A DNA stretch of 64,000 nt from JAGPUQ01 sp036677085 (GTDB taxonomy: Bacteria > Pseudomonadota > Gammaproteobacteria > Pseudomonadales > Porticoccaceae): NCBI GenBank assembly GCA_036677085.1, contig JAKFFI010000077.1, positions 45,186 through 109,185 of the forward strand, given 5' to 3'. Below are positions 1 to 8,565 of this stretch, piece by piece. The notes under the pieces were generated by a model, which saw nothing but the letters and a program-made list of their open reading frames with translations, was not told the DNA's origin and ran no database searches. The position numbers and the translations under genes were made by a program. The stretch's first letter is position 1, and the number at the start of each line of letters is the position of its first letter.

Positions 1-52
1 ATTCCCGCACCCGCGCGAGATCCTCTTCCGATAACTTGGGCTTCTCGATCAT
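1..52 (-). CDS. Partial small protein, N-terminus only (possibly DUF3094-like)
   Basis: An ATG on the minus strand at 52 opens a frame that runs off the left edge, giving MIEKPKLSEEDLARVRE. This highly charged start resembles small gammaproteobacterial proteins of the DUF3094 kind, but 17 residues cannot prove a family. It lies about 40 bp downstream of, and on the same strand as, the acyl-CoA dehydrogenase gene. No strong ribosome binding site is visible. Confidence 0.35.
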   Translation of the reverse strand, partial: MIEKPKLSEEDLARVRE

Positions 53-91
53 CGTGCAATTCCGCCGCTGGGCTCCAGAGAGCCAGGAACA

Positions 92-1894
92 TCATTCGAG
101 CAAAAAGGCTTGCTCGCTCATCGCCATCAGTGATCCGGAACCACTGGCCATGGTCGCCACCAGGGTACGGGTACGCGGCAGGATTTTCTGGTAGTAAAAC
201 GCCGCGGTTTGCAGTTTCGCCTGGTAAAAATCGGTCTCCGCAGTGCCTGCGGCGAGCGCGGCGCTGGCGACGCGCACCGCCCGCGCCCACAGGTACGCAA
301 GCGTGACGTAGCCCGCGTACATCAGATAGTCGAACGCCGCGGCGCCCATCTCTTCCGGATCTTTGAGGGTGCGAGCGCCGATGTCCCGGGTGATCTGTTC
401 CCACTCCGCCACCAGATCCGCCAGTGGTTGCACAAAGGGCCGCAGCGCCGGATCTTCCGCGCAATCGCGGCAAAAGGCGCCGATGCGCTGAAGATGGGGT
501 ACAAGCACGGCACCCTGCGTGGCCAGGACCTTGCGCCCGAGTAAATCGATCGCCTGAATCCCGTTGGTGCCCTCGTAGATCATGGCGATGCGGGAGTCGC
601 GCAGATTCTGCTCCATGCCCCACTCGCGGATATAGCCGTGGCCGCCCAGCACCTGGATGCCGAGGCTCGCGGCCTCGAATCCGACTTCGGTGCAAAACGC
701 CTTGGCAATGGGTGTCAGCAGCGCCAACATCTCCTCGCCCCGCTGGCGCTCGGCGGGATCCTCGGCCAGATAGGCAATATCCACTTCCCGGGCCAGGTAC
801 TGAATCAGGAGCCGGGTGCCTTCCGCGAAGGCCTTGATGGTAAGCAGCATGCGCCGCACATCGGGATGCACGATGATGGGATCGGCGGCACCGGCGGGAT
901 TCTTCGGGCCGCTCAGCGAGCGCATCTGCAAGCGCTCGCGGGCGTAACGCACCGCGCCCTGCAGCGCGCGCTCGGAGTGGGCCACACCCTGTACGGCAGT
1001 ACCGATGCGCGCGATATTCATGAAAGTGAACATGGCGTTCAGGCCGCGATTGGGTTCGCCGAGCAGAAAACCGCGCGCATTGTCGAAGTTGATCACCGCC
1101 GTCGCGTTGCCGTGAATGCCCATCTTGTGTTCGAGCGAGCCGCAGGAAACGCCGTTGGCGGCGCCCGCGTTGCCGGCCGCGTCCGGCAGCCGCTTGGGCA
1201 CCGCGAACAGCGAAATACCCTTGGTGCCGGGCGGCGCATCAGGCAGTCGCGCCAATACGATATGCACGATATTTTCCGCCATATCGTGCTCGCCGGAGGA
1301 GATGAAGATCTTGGTGCCGTTGATGCTGTAGCTGCCGTCGGCCTGGGGATCGGCGCGCGTGCGCAGCAAACCCAGGTCGGTGCCGGCGTGGGATTCGGTC
1401 AGACACATGGTCGCCGTCCACTCGCCCGAAATGGTCTTCGGAAGATAGATTTTTTTCAGTTCCTCACTGGCGTGGGCGGTGATGGTGAGCCGTCCACCCT
1501 TGGCCAGAAACGGGTACATGCTCCAACCCCAGTTGGCGGCGCCGACAAATTCGTTGAGCACGCTCTCCAAGGAGGGCGGCAAACCCTGACCGCCGTATTC
1601 CACCGGGCCGGTGAGCGCGGGCCAGCCACCTGCCATGTACTTGGCATAGGCCTCCCTGAAGCCCGCCGGGGTGCGCACACCCTCCGGGCTCCAGGTACAG
1701 CCCTCTTCGTCACCGCTGCGCCACAGCGGGGCGATTTCCTCTTCACAAAGCTTGGCAACCGCCTCGTATATGGCCGTCACCAGCTCGGCATTCATCTCTT
1801 CGCAGCCGGGCAGACGCTGCCACAGCGCGGGAAAATCCAGCACCTCCTCGCGGACGAACTGCATGTCCCGAACCGGTACCTTGTAATCCGACAT
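92..1894 (-). CDS. Acyl-CoA dehydrogenase, long (about 600 aa) form
   Basis: FAD-dependent enzyme that introduces a C2-C3 double bond into an acyl-CoA thioester, passing electrons to ETF. The protein is 600 aa, the size of the long subgroup that carries an extra C-terminal helical domain (the DmdC-like class), not the usual 380 aa. Visible family signatures are MCLTESHAGTDLG in the middle domain and QVLGGHGYIREWGMEQNLRDSR followed by YEGTNGIQA in the C-terminal domain; the Glu of YEGTNG is the expected catalytic base. The start is the second of two tandem ATGs, seven bases after GGAG. The frame is open further upstream but that part is not protein-like. It follows bioF by 91 bp on the same strand. 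Substrate unknown. Confidence 0.93.
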   Translation of the reverse strand: MSDYKVPVRDMQFVREEVLDFPALWQRLPGCEEMNAELVTAIYEAVAKLCEEEIAPLWRSGDEEGCTWSPEGVRTPAGFREAYAKYMAGGWPALTGPVEYGGQGLPPSLESVLNEFVGAANWGWSMYPFLAKGGRLTITAHASEELKKIYLPKTISGEWTATMCLTESHAGTDLGLLRTRADPQADGSYSINGTKIFISSGEHDMAENIVHIVLARLPDAPPGTKGISLFAVPKRLPDAAGNAGAANGVSCGSLEHKMGIHGNATAVINFDNARGFLLGEPNRGLNAMFTFMNIARIGTAVQGVAHSERALQGAVRYARERLQMRSLSGPKNPAGAADPIIVHPDVRRMLLTIKAFAEGTRLLIQYLAREVDIAYLAEDPAERQRGEEMLALLTPIAKAFCTEVGFEAASLGIQVLGGHGYIREWGMEQNLRDSRIAMIYEGTNGIQAIDLLGRKVLATQGAVLVPHLQRIGAFCRDCAEDPALRPFVQPLADLVAEWEQITRDIGARTLKDPEEMGAAAFDYLMYAGYVTLAYLWARAVRVASAALAAGTAETDFYQAKLQTAAFYYQKILPRTRTLVATMASGSGSLMAMSEQAFLLE

Positions 1895-1985
1895 CATCGA
1901 TCTCCAGGTTCGTTGGCGCGCCCAGTTTAGGCAAGCTTGGCGGCAGGGAACAGCACTCGCCGGCAGTTTCCGGCGACTCCCCGGA

Positions 1986-3176
1986 CTAGGGTTTAGTGCG
2001 ATCAGCGGGCAAGGCACGCCAGGCAACGGCGAGCGCGTCCACCAGGGCGTCCACCTGCGCCGCGCTGTGCGCCGCGCTCAGCGCGATGCGCAATCGGGCC
2101 GTACCCCGTGGCACCGTCGGCGGGCGGATCGCCCCTACCCAGTGACCCGCCTCGCGCAGCCGTTCGGCCATGGCCAGTACGCGGCCGTCGTCGCCAACCG
2201 GTACCGGCTGGATGGGCGTCATCGATGGCAACAGCGGAATTCCCAGCGCTGCCGCTCGGGTGCGAAACCGCGCGATCAACGCGCGCAGATGCTCACGACG
2301 CCAGCTCTCCTCCCGCAACAGACGCAGGCTGGCGCGGGTGGCGGCGGCCACCGCGGGCGGCAACGCCGTAGTGTAAATATAAGTGCGGCCAAACTGGATC
2401 AGCGTTTCTATCAGGGCCTCACTGCCGGCGACAAAGGCGCCGAAGGTGCCGAAGGCCTTGCCGAGGGTGCCGATCAGGATCGGCACTTCATCAAGGCTGA
2501 GACCCAACTCCTCGACAACGCCGCCGCCACTGCGACCCAGCACGCCGAAACCGTGGGCGTCATCGACCATCAGCCAGGCACCGCGCCCGTCGGCGCGGGC
2601 CGCCAGCGCGCGCAGCGGCGCCAGGTCGCCGTCCATGCTGAACACACCGTCGGTGGCAATCAGGGTGCGGCGCGGCCCGGCCGGCGCGAGCAGGCGATCC
2701 AGAGCATCCAGATCGCCGTGGGAATAGCGCTCGAAGCGCGCGCGACAGAGAAAGCCACCGTCCAGCAGCGAGGCGTGGTTGAGACGGTCCTGCAGCAGCA
2801 GATCGCCCTGCCCCATGAGGGCGTTGATGGCGCCCATATTGGCCATATAACCGGTCGAGAATAGCAGCGCCCGCGGCCGCCCGGTAAAGGCCGCAAGTTC
2901 TTCTTCCAGAGCCTGGTGCTCGCGGCTGTGGCCGCTGATGAGATGGGAGGCGCCGCTGCCTACCCCGAAGGCTTGCGCGGCACGGACAAAGGCGGCAATG
3001 ACATCGGGATGATTGGCGAGCCCCAGGTAGTCGTTGCTCGCGAAATTGACACAGGCGCTCCCCTCGACCCGCACTTGCGCGCCTTGCGGAGTCTCCAGGG
3101 TCAGGCGCCGGCGATACAGATTCTCGACCCGGCGCGCGTCCAGGGCGGCACGCAATTCCCGGTCGGGCGAGGTCAC
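1986..3176 (-). CDS. bioF: 8-amino-7-oxononanoate synthase
   Basis: PLP enzyme of biotin synthesis that condenses pimeloyl thioester with alanine to make 8-amino-7-oxononanoate (KAPA). Its 396 aa match the family length. Visible are FASNDYLGLA near residue 45, the DDAHGFG cofactor motif around 205-211, and the Schiff-base lysine K240 in IGTLGKAFG. The start overlaps the bioB stop by four bases, so the two genes are probably translationally coupled. No bioC, bioD, bioA or bioH follows; the next gene is an acyl-CoA dehydrogenase. Confidence 0.96.
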   Translation of the reverse strand: MTSPDRELRAALDARRVENLYRRRLTLETPQGAQVRVEGSACVNFASNDYLGLANHPDVIAAFVRAAQAFGVGSGASHLISGHSREHQALEEELAAFTGRPRALLFSTGYMANMGAINALMGQGDLLLQDRLNHASLLDGGFLCRARFERYSHGDLDALDRLLAPAGPRRTLIATDGVFSMDGDLAPLRALAARADGRGAWLMVDDAHGFGVLGRSGGGVVEELGLSLDEVPILIGTLGKAFGTFGAFVAGSEALIETLIQFGRTYIYTTALPPAVAAATRASLRLLREESWRREHLRALIARFRTRAAALGIPLLPSMTPIQPVPVGDDGRVLAMAERLREAGHWVGAIRPPTVPRGTARLRIALSAAHSAAQVDALVDALAVAWRALPADRTKP

Positions 3177-4207
3177 CCGGTACGGGCCGCCGCGTCGTAC
3201 CAGCGCCCGACGGGAGCCTGGTTTTGATACAGGGGAACATCTGCCTGTTGCGCGACCGGGCCGGCTTCGGGCTGGATGCCCAGCCGGGCAAACAGCGTGC
3301 GGTCCGCGTCGGCGTCAGGATTGGGCGTGGTGAGCAGCTTCTCGCCGTAGAAAATCGAGTTGGCCCCAGCGAAAAACGCCAGTGCCTGGGTCTGCTCGTT
3401 CATGGCCTCGCGACCGGCGGACAGCCGCACATGGGACGCCGGCATCAGGATGCGCGCGACCGCGATGGTGCGGACAAAGTCGAACGGATCCAACGCCTGG
3501 GCATCCGCGAGCGGCGTCCCGGAGACCGGCACCAACTGATTGATGGGCACGGATTCGGGATGGACCGGCAGGTTGGCAAGCTGCACCAGCAGCCCGGCGC
3601 GATCCGCGAGGGCCTCGCCCATGCCGAGAATACCGCCGGCGCATACCTTCATGCCGGCGCGGCGCACCCGGTCGAGCGTCTCCAGCCGATCCTGGTAGGT
3701 GCGGGTGGTGATGATCTCGCCATAGTATTCCGGCGAGGTATCCAGATTGTGGTTGTAGTAGTCGAGGCCCGCATCGGCCAGCGCCCGAGACTGGGTTTCG
3801 GACAGCATGCCGAGCGTCATGCAGGTCTCCAGACCCAGTGCCTTGACCTCGCGGACCATGTCCAGGACGGCGGGCAGATCGCGGTCGTGGGGAGAGCGCC
3901 AGGCGGCGCCCATGCAGAAACGGGTGGCGCCCTGGGCGCGCGCGGCCCGGGCGCGCTCTACCACGGCTGCCAGTTCGAGCAGTTTCTCCCGTTCGAGACC
4001 GGTGTCGTAACGGGCGCTCTGGGGACAGTATTTGCAATCTTCGGGACAGGCGCCGGTCTTGATCGACAACAGCGTGCTCACCTGGACGGTATTGGGATCG
4101 AAGTGCTGCCGGTGAACGGTTTGCGCGCGAAACAGCAGCTCGTTGAACGGCAGTGCGAACAGCGCCAGGGCTTCATCTCGGGTCCAGTCGTGGCGGATCG
4201 CGGTCAT
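3173..4207 (-). CDS. bioB: Biotin synthase
   Basis: Radical SAM enzyme that inserts sulfur into dethiobiotin as the last step of biotin synthesis. The radical SAM cluster cysteines C54, C58 and C61 are seen in ACPEDCKYC. Further family motifs are CMTLGMLS, YNHNLDTSPEYY and the C-terminal FFAGANSIFYGEKLLTTPNP. At 344 aa the length is normal. It is the first gene of a leftward bioB-bioF unit, and a BirA-type operator lies 60-92 bp upstream of its start. Confidence 0.97.
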   Translation of the reverse strand: MTAIRHDWTRDEALALFALPFNELLFRAQTVHRQHFDPNTVQVSTLLSIKTGACPEDCKYCPQSARYDTGLEREKLLELAAVVERARAARAQGATRFCMGAAWRSPHDRDLPAVLDMVREVKALGLETCMTLGMLSETQSRALADAGLDYYNHNLDTSPEYYGEIITTRTYQDRLETLDRVRRAGMKVCAGGILGMGEALADRAGLLVQLANLPVHPESVPINQLVPVSGTPLADAQALDPFDFVRTIAVARILMPASHVRLSAGREAMNEQTQALAFFAGANSIFYGEKLLTTPNPDADADRTLFARLGIQPEAGPVAQQADVPLYQNQAPVGRWYDAAARTG

Positions 4208-4266
4208 CAGGGAGTCTCGGGTTGCGCGGCGGGAAGGATCGGGGAATCATATCCGCCGACACCTCG

Positions 4267-4299
4267 CTGTCAACCGTAACCAAGGATCGAGGTTAACAA
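4267..4299. promoter_or_regulatory. BirA operator (biotin repressor box)
   Basis: CTGTCAACC (4267-4275), 15 bases, then GGTTAACAA (4291-4299). The halves are inverted and match the BirA-box pattern TTGTNAACC-N14/16-GGTTNACAA; the left half is two bases off TTGTTAACC, the right half is perfect. The box lies in the 109-bp divergent gap between bioB (leftward) and the comF-like gene (rightward), where biotinyl-AMP-loaded BirA would block bioB transcription. Confidence 0.85.
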
Positions 4300-4316
4300 C
4301 GCTCAGGACCGCATGG

Positions 4317-5006
4317 ATGCGCCCGCTCTCGTTCACCCTGTTCCCCGGCCGCTGCCTGCTGTGCGGCAACCCGAGCCGCCGCGCGCTCGATCTGTGCGCG
4401 CCCTGCGAAATCAGCCTGCCCTATCTCGACAGCGCCTGCGGGCAATGCGCCCTGCCGTTGCCCACGCCGGGCATCTGTGCCCAGTGCCAGCAGCGCCCGC
4501 CCCCGTATGCGATCAGCCTGGTACCCTGCCGCCACGCCTTTCCGGTCGATCACATGATCCAGCGCTTGAAATACGGCGGCGAGCTGGCACAGGCCGCTCC
4601 CTTGGCGCGCCTGTTGGCGACGGCGTTGCAGCGCCGGCCGGAAGTTCTTCCCCAGGCGCTGGTGCCCGTGCCGCTACACTGGCGACGACAGGCCACACGG
4701 GGGTTCAATCAGGCGCTGGAGCTGGCACGCCAACTCAGTAAAACCCTGGCCATTCCCGTGCGCACCGATCTGGTCCGCCGCGCCCGCGCGACGCCGCCTC
4801 AGGTCGGCATGGCGCGGACCGAGCGCCGCCGCAACCTGGCGCGCGCCTTCGTCGCCGGCGCGGTGCCGATGCCCGAGCACATCGCGCTGATCGACGATGT
4901 CGTCACCACGGGCAGCACCATGGAAGCTCTCGCCCGCTGCCTGGGACAGGCCGGTGCGGCGCGGATCGAGGTCTGGGCCATCAGCCGCGCCCTGTTGGCA
5001 AATTAG
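4317..5006 (+). CDS. ComF/GntX-family phosphoribosyltransferase-like protein
   Basis: 229-aa ComF-family protein. The N-terminal part has the typical zinc-ribbon cysteines (CLLCG, CAPC, CGQC, CAQC), and the C-terminal half carries a phosphoribosyltransferase PRPP-loop motif, ALIDDVVTTGST. Members are linked to DNA uptake (ComFC) or to Fe-S/gluconate phenotypes (GntX); the biochemical reaction is not settled. The ATG at 4317 is chosen because it gives the usual MRPLS...CLLCG start; an open frame upstream overlaps bioB on the other strand and an ATG at 4313 is out of frame. It stands divergent from bioB, as in many gammaproteobacteria. Confidence 0.88.
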   Translation: MRPLSFTLFPGRCLLCGNPSRRALDLCAPCEISLPYLDSACGQCALPLPTPGICAQCQQRPPPYAISLVPCRHAFPVDHMIQRLKYGGELAQAAPLARLLATALQRRPEVLPQALVPVPLHWRRQATRGFNQALELARQLSKTLAIPVRTDLVRRARATPPQVGMARTERRRNLARAFVAGAVPMPEHIALIDDVVTTGSTMEALARCLGQAGAARIEVWAISRALLAN

Positions 5007-5030
5007 CGCGGCGGGCCGGATAATGCGGCG

Positions 5031-5867
5031 ATGACGCGCACCCATCGGCAATGCAGCTCCGCCAGTCCGCAGAAAACCCCCTGCAACGAATCCCTGTGGC
5101 AGACGGTGGTCGCCGAAGTCCGTGAGCAAGTCAAGGCGGAACCGCTGCTGGCCAGCTTTCTGCACAGCACCATACTCAACCACCGGGATCTGTCCGCCGC
5201 ACTCAGCTTCCACCTTGCCAACAAGCTGCACAGCGACATCACCCCCGCGCTCATGCTGCGAGAGATTTTCGACGACGCCTTTGCCGGCCGGCCCGACATC
5301 ATCGACAGCGCGCGCTGTGACATCATCGCCACCTACGAACGCGATTCCGCCTGCCGGGATTTCTCGACTCCGCTGCTCTATTTCAAGGGATTTCATGCGC
5401 TGACCGCGCATCGGGTATCGCACTGGCTGTGGCAAAACCGGCACCGCAACCTGGCGCTGGTGCTGCAAAACCGCATCTCGGTAACCTTCGGCGTCGATAT
5501 CCACCCGGCGGCCCGCATCGGCAAGGGCATTTTGCTGGATCACGCCACCGGCCTTGTGATCGGCGAAACCGCCGTGGTCGAGGACGGCGTCTCCCTCATG
5601 CAGTCGGTCACCCTGGGCGGCACCGGCAAGGAGACCGGCGACCGTCATCCCAAAATCCGCCGTGGCGTGCTGGTCGGACCGGGCGCGAAAATCCTCGGCA
5701 ATATCGAAGTCGGTGAAGGCGCCAAGATCATCGCCGCCAGCGTGGTGCTGCAATCGGTGCCGGCACACGCCATCGCTGCCGGAGTACCTGCCCGGGTAAT
5801 AGGAACGATCACCGACGAGCCCGCGCGCAAGATGGATCACGGCCTTGAGGGTTGTAGCGGCATCTAG
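5031..5867 (+). CDS. cysE: Serine O-acetyltransferase
   Basis: Transfers acetyl from acetyl-CoA to serine, the committed step of cysteine synthesis. The 278-aa protein has the CysE N-terminal helical domain (FLHSTILNHRDLSAAL) and a left-handed beta-helix of hexapeptide repeats. D156 and H158 in VDIHPAA, H171 in LLDHATG and the loop GGTGKETGDRHPKI are the familiar active-site segments. It follows the comF-like gene by 24 bp. Its 3' end overlaps convergent epmA by four bases. Confidence 0.95.
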   Translation: MTRTHRQCSSASPQKTPCNESLWQTVVAEVREQVKAEPLLASFLHSTILNHRDLSAALSFHLANKLHSDITPALMLREIFDDAFAGRPDIIDSARCDIIATYERDSACRDFSTPLLYFKGFHALTAHRVSHWLWQNRHRNLALVLQNRISVTFGVDIHPAARIGKGILLDHATGLVIGETAVVEDGVSLMQSVTLGGTGKETGDRHPKIRRGVLVGPGAKILGNIEVGEGAKIIAASVVLQSVPAHAIAAGVPARVIGTITDEPARKMDHGLEGCSGI

Positions 5868-6817
5868 CCCTCCGCGAACGCGAGCACCTCGCGGATATGC
5901 GACGCACCCAGTAGCTGCATGAGCAAGCGGTCAACACCCAGGGCGACGCCGGCGCAGGCTGGCAAGCCCGCGTCCAGCGCTGCCAACAGCCGTTCATCGG
6001 CAGGCCGAACCGGCTTGTCCAACACCCTGCGGAGTTCTGCATCCACCGCGAAGCGGCGGCGCTGCTCCGCAGCATCCGTAAGCTCCCAGTAACCGTTGGC
6101 CAGTTCGACCCTGTCGAGGAACACCTCGAAACGCCGTGCCACGGGCACCCCATCCGGAGTATCCACCACCCGCGCGAGTGCCGCCTGGCAGACCGGGTAA
6201 TCGGTGACGAACACGACGCCCGCCGGCAGCCGAGGCTCCACCCTCAGGCTGAACAGCAGATCCAGGCAGATCGCGCGGGGCTCGTCGCGCCAGCGGGACA
6301 TGGGCTGCCCCGCCGCCTCCGCGGCCAACGTGCGGAGGCGAATATCGTCCGCACGGTGAAGGTCGACTCCCAGGGCATCGCGAAAGCATGTTCCATAATC
6401 CAGCCGCGGACAGGGCGCCGCGCCCGCCGCGCCCAGGGCGCGCAGCAGGGCTTCCACTTCGTCCATCAGGGCGCGGTCGTCCCAGCCGGGCCGATACCAT
6501 TCCAGCAGGGTGAATTCGGGATGATGCAAACGACCCTGCTCGCCGGCGCGAAACGCCTTGCCGAGGTAATAGATCGGCGCTGGATGGACGGCAAGCAACC
6601 GTTTCAGAAAATACTCGGGCGAACTCTGAAGGTACCCGAGCGGCTCGCCGGCCACCACCAGGTTGTCGATATGCACATCGGTGACGCCGGCGAGACCGAG
6701 CGCCGGAACATCGATTTCCAGCACGTCGCGGGCCGCAAAGAATGCGCGGATCCCGGCCAGCAGCCGCGCCCGTCGCTGCAGGGCGCCGAATGGCGCCGAA
6801 GGTCGCCAATCCGTCAT
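5864..6817 (-). CDS. epmA: EF-P--(R)-beta-lysine ligase
   Basis: Class II lysyl-tRNA synthetase paralogue without an anticodon-binding domain, which attaches (R)-beta-lysine to the conserved lysine of EF-P. At 317 aa it has the catalytic core only. Visible are class II motif 2 (FRAGEQGRLHHPEFTLLEWY) and motif 3 (GVALGVDRLLMQL). It is transcribed in the same direction as efp, and the efp terminator lies between the two. With efp and epmB it completes the modification pathway within 2.7 kb. Confidence 0.94.
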   Translation of the reverse strand: MTDWRPSAPFGALQRRARLLAGIRAFFAARDVLEIDVPALGLAGVTDVHIDNLVVAGEPLGYLQSSPEYFLKRLLAVHPAPIYYLGKAFRAGEQGRLHHPEFTLLEWYRPGWDDRALMDEVEALLRALGAAGAAPCPRLDYGTCFRDALGVDLHRADDIRLRTLAAEAAGQPMSRWRDEPRAICLDLLFSLRVEPRLPAGVVFVTDYPVCQAALARVVDTPDGVPVARRFEVFLDRVELANGYWELTDAAEQRRRFAVDAELRRVLDKPVRPADERLLAALDAGLPACAGVALGVDRLLMQLLGASHIREVLAFAEG

Positions 6818-6832
6818 CGCGCGTGCCCCATG

Positions 6833-6860
6833 AAAAAGGGCGGTTGCAGCCGCCCTTTTT
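6833..6860 (-). terminator. Rho-independent terminator of efp (bidirectional shape)
   Basis: GGGCGG (6838-6843) and CCGCCC (6850-6855) form a 6-bp GC stem with loop TTGCAG, flanked by five A before and five T after. On the minus strand it follows the efp stop codon by about 30 bp and precedes the epmA start by 16 bp, so epmA probably depends on readthrough or its own promoter. Confidence 0.85.
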
Positions 6861-6884
6861 CCGAATCATCCAAACCTGCCGCCC

Positions 6885-7454
6885 TCACTCCCGAGCCCGG
6901 CTCAGGTATTCGCCGGTGCGGGTATCGACCCGCACCACATCCCCAACGTTGAGAAACAACGGCACTTTGACGACCGCACCGGTCACCAGCTTGGCGGGCT
7001 TGGTGCCGCCGGTCGCGGTGTCGCCCCGCATACCGGGATCGGTGTCGGCGATTTCCAGTTCGACGTGGTTGGGCGGCGTCACGGCCAGCGGCATCCCGTT
7101 GTAGAGCGTCACCACGCAGTTGTCCTGCTCCCGCAGCCAGCGCGCGGCATCACCGACAATCATTCCGTCAGCCTGACACTGCTCGAATGTCTCGGGCGTC
7201 ATGAAGTGCCAGTGCTCGCCATCATTGTAGAGGTACTGCATCGTCACATCGATCACGTCTGCGCCTTCGAGGCTATCGCCTGACTTGAAGGTACGCTCCC
7301 AGACCCGTCCGGTCTTGAGGTTGCGCATCCGCACGCGGTTGAACGCCTGCCCCTTGCCCGGCTTGACGAATTCGTTTTCGAGGATGGAGCAGGGATCACC
7401 GTCCAGCATCACTTTCAGGCCGGAGCGGAATTCACTGGTAGAATAGACCGCCAT
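6885..7454 (-). CDS. efp: Elongation factor P
   Basis: Translation factor that relieves ribosome stalling at polyproline stretches. The 189-aa protein has all three EF-P domains. The loop KPGKGQAF carries lysine K34, the residue beta-lysylated by EpmA. The C-terminal signature around GDVVRVDTRTGEYLSRA is intact. It is divergent from epmB with a 58-bp gap, and a terminator follows it. Confidence 0.97.
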   Translation of the reverse strand: MAVYSTSEFRSGLKVMLDGDPCSILENEFVKPGKGQAFNRVRMRNLKTGRVWERTFKSGDSLEGADVIDVTMQYLYNDGEHWHFMTPETFEQCQADGMIVGDAARWLREQDNCVVTLYNGMPLAVTPPNHVELEIADTDPGMRGDTATGGTKPAKLVTGAVVKVPLFLNVGDVVRVDTRTGEYLSRARE

Positions 7455-7512
7455 TCAGGTTTCCTTATTTCCTTGCCGGATCGATTCGAACCGGGCCAAT
7501 TCGAGGGTCGCC

Positions 7513-8520
7513 ATGATACAGCAGCGCGTCGCGGCGTGGCAGTCGCTCGACTGGCACGAGGAACTCGCGGCTGCCGTAAGGGACCCGCGCGAACTGGCCA
7601 CATTGCTCGATCTGCCGCTCTCGGATCTCGGCATTTCGGACTCCGCCAGTGCGCAGTTTCCGCTGCGCGTGCCACGCCCCTACATTGCGCGTATGGCGCG
7701 CAGCGATCCCCGCGATCCACTGCTGCTGCAAGTGCTGCCGACACGCGCCGAGATGAGTGCCACCCCCGGGTACGGCGAGGATCCGCTGGAAGAGCGCGCC
7801 GCCAACCCGATCCCGGGGCTGGTCCACAAGTATTCTGGCCGTGTGCTGTTGATCCTGAGCCCGGCGTGCGCCATCCACTGCCGCTACTGTTTCCGCCGTC
7901 ATTTCGACTACGCCGCGAACACGCCGGGGCGCGCCCGCTGGCAGGAAGCGCTCGACTACATCCGTCGCGACGCATCGATCACCGAAGTCATTTTCAGCGG
8001 GGGCGATCCCCTCGCCGCCGGCGATCCCCTGCTCGCCTGGCTGACCGAACAACTCGCTGCGATCCCCCATCTGATGCGCTTGCGCGTGCATACCCGCCTG
8101 CCCGTGGTCATTCCCGCCCGCATCGATGCCCAATGCCTGGCTTGGCTGGCCGGCACCCGCCTCCAGACCAGCCTGGTATTGCATGTCAATCACGCCAATG
8201 AGCTGGACTCGGAGGTCGCCACCGCTGTCGGATTGTTGCGCGGGTCCGGCGTGACGGTGTTGAACCAGTCGGTGCTGCTGGCCGGCGTCAACGATTGTGC
8301 CGACCGCCTGACCCAACTCAGCGAAAGGCTGTTTGCAGTGGGAATACTTCCGTATTATCTTCACTTGCTGGACCGGGTTCAGGGCGCCGCTCACTTCGCC
8401 GTCGATCCGGCACGGGCGCTGAGCCTCCATCGCGCAATGCGAGCGCGGCTGCCGGGGTATCTGGTGCCGCGACTGGTCGAGGAGATACCCAACATGCCTT
8501 ACAAAAGCCCCGTAAGCTGA
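7513..8520 (+). CDS. epmB: EF-P beta-lysylation protein (lysine 2,3-aminomutase)
   Basis: Radical SAM/PLP aminomutase that converts lysine to (R)-beta-lysine for EF-P modification. C119, C123 and C126 in CAIHCRYC are the radical SAM cysteines. EVIFSGGDPL and RLRVHTRLPVV are typical of the lysine 2,3-aminomutase family. The 335-aa length suits EpmB, which lacks the C-terminal zinc region of clostridial KamA. Placement divergent from efp supports the call. Confidence 0.94.
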   Translation: MIQQRVAAWQSLDWHEELAAAVRDPRELATLLDLPLSDLGISDSASAQFPLRVPRPYIARMARSDPRDPLLLQVLPTRAEMSATPGYGEDPLEERAANPIPGLVHKYSGRVLLILSPACAIHCRYCFRRHFDYAANTPGRARWQEALDYIRRDASITEVIFSGGDPLAAGDPLLAWLTEQLAAIPHLMRLRVHTRLPVVIPARIDAQCLAWLAGTRLQTSLVLHVNHANELDSEVATAVGLLRGSGVTVLNQSVLLAGVNDCADRLTQLSERLFAVGILPYYLHLLDRVQGAAHFAVDPARALSLHRAMRARLPGYLVPRLVEEIPNMPYKSPVS

Positions 8521-8565
8521 CAGTCAGATGCTCTGTACTGCTGAACTCCCCAGGAAATCAGTGAA

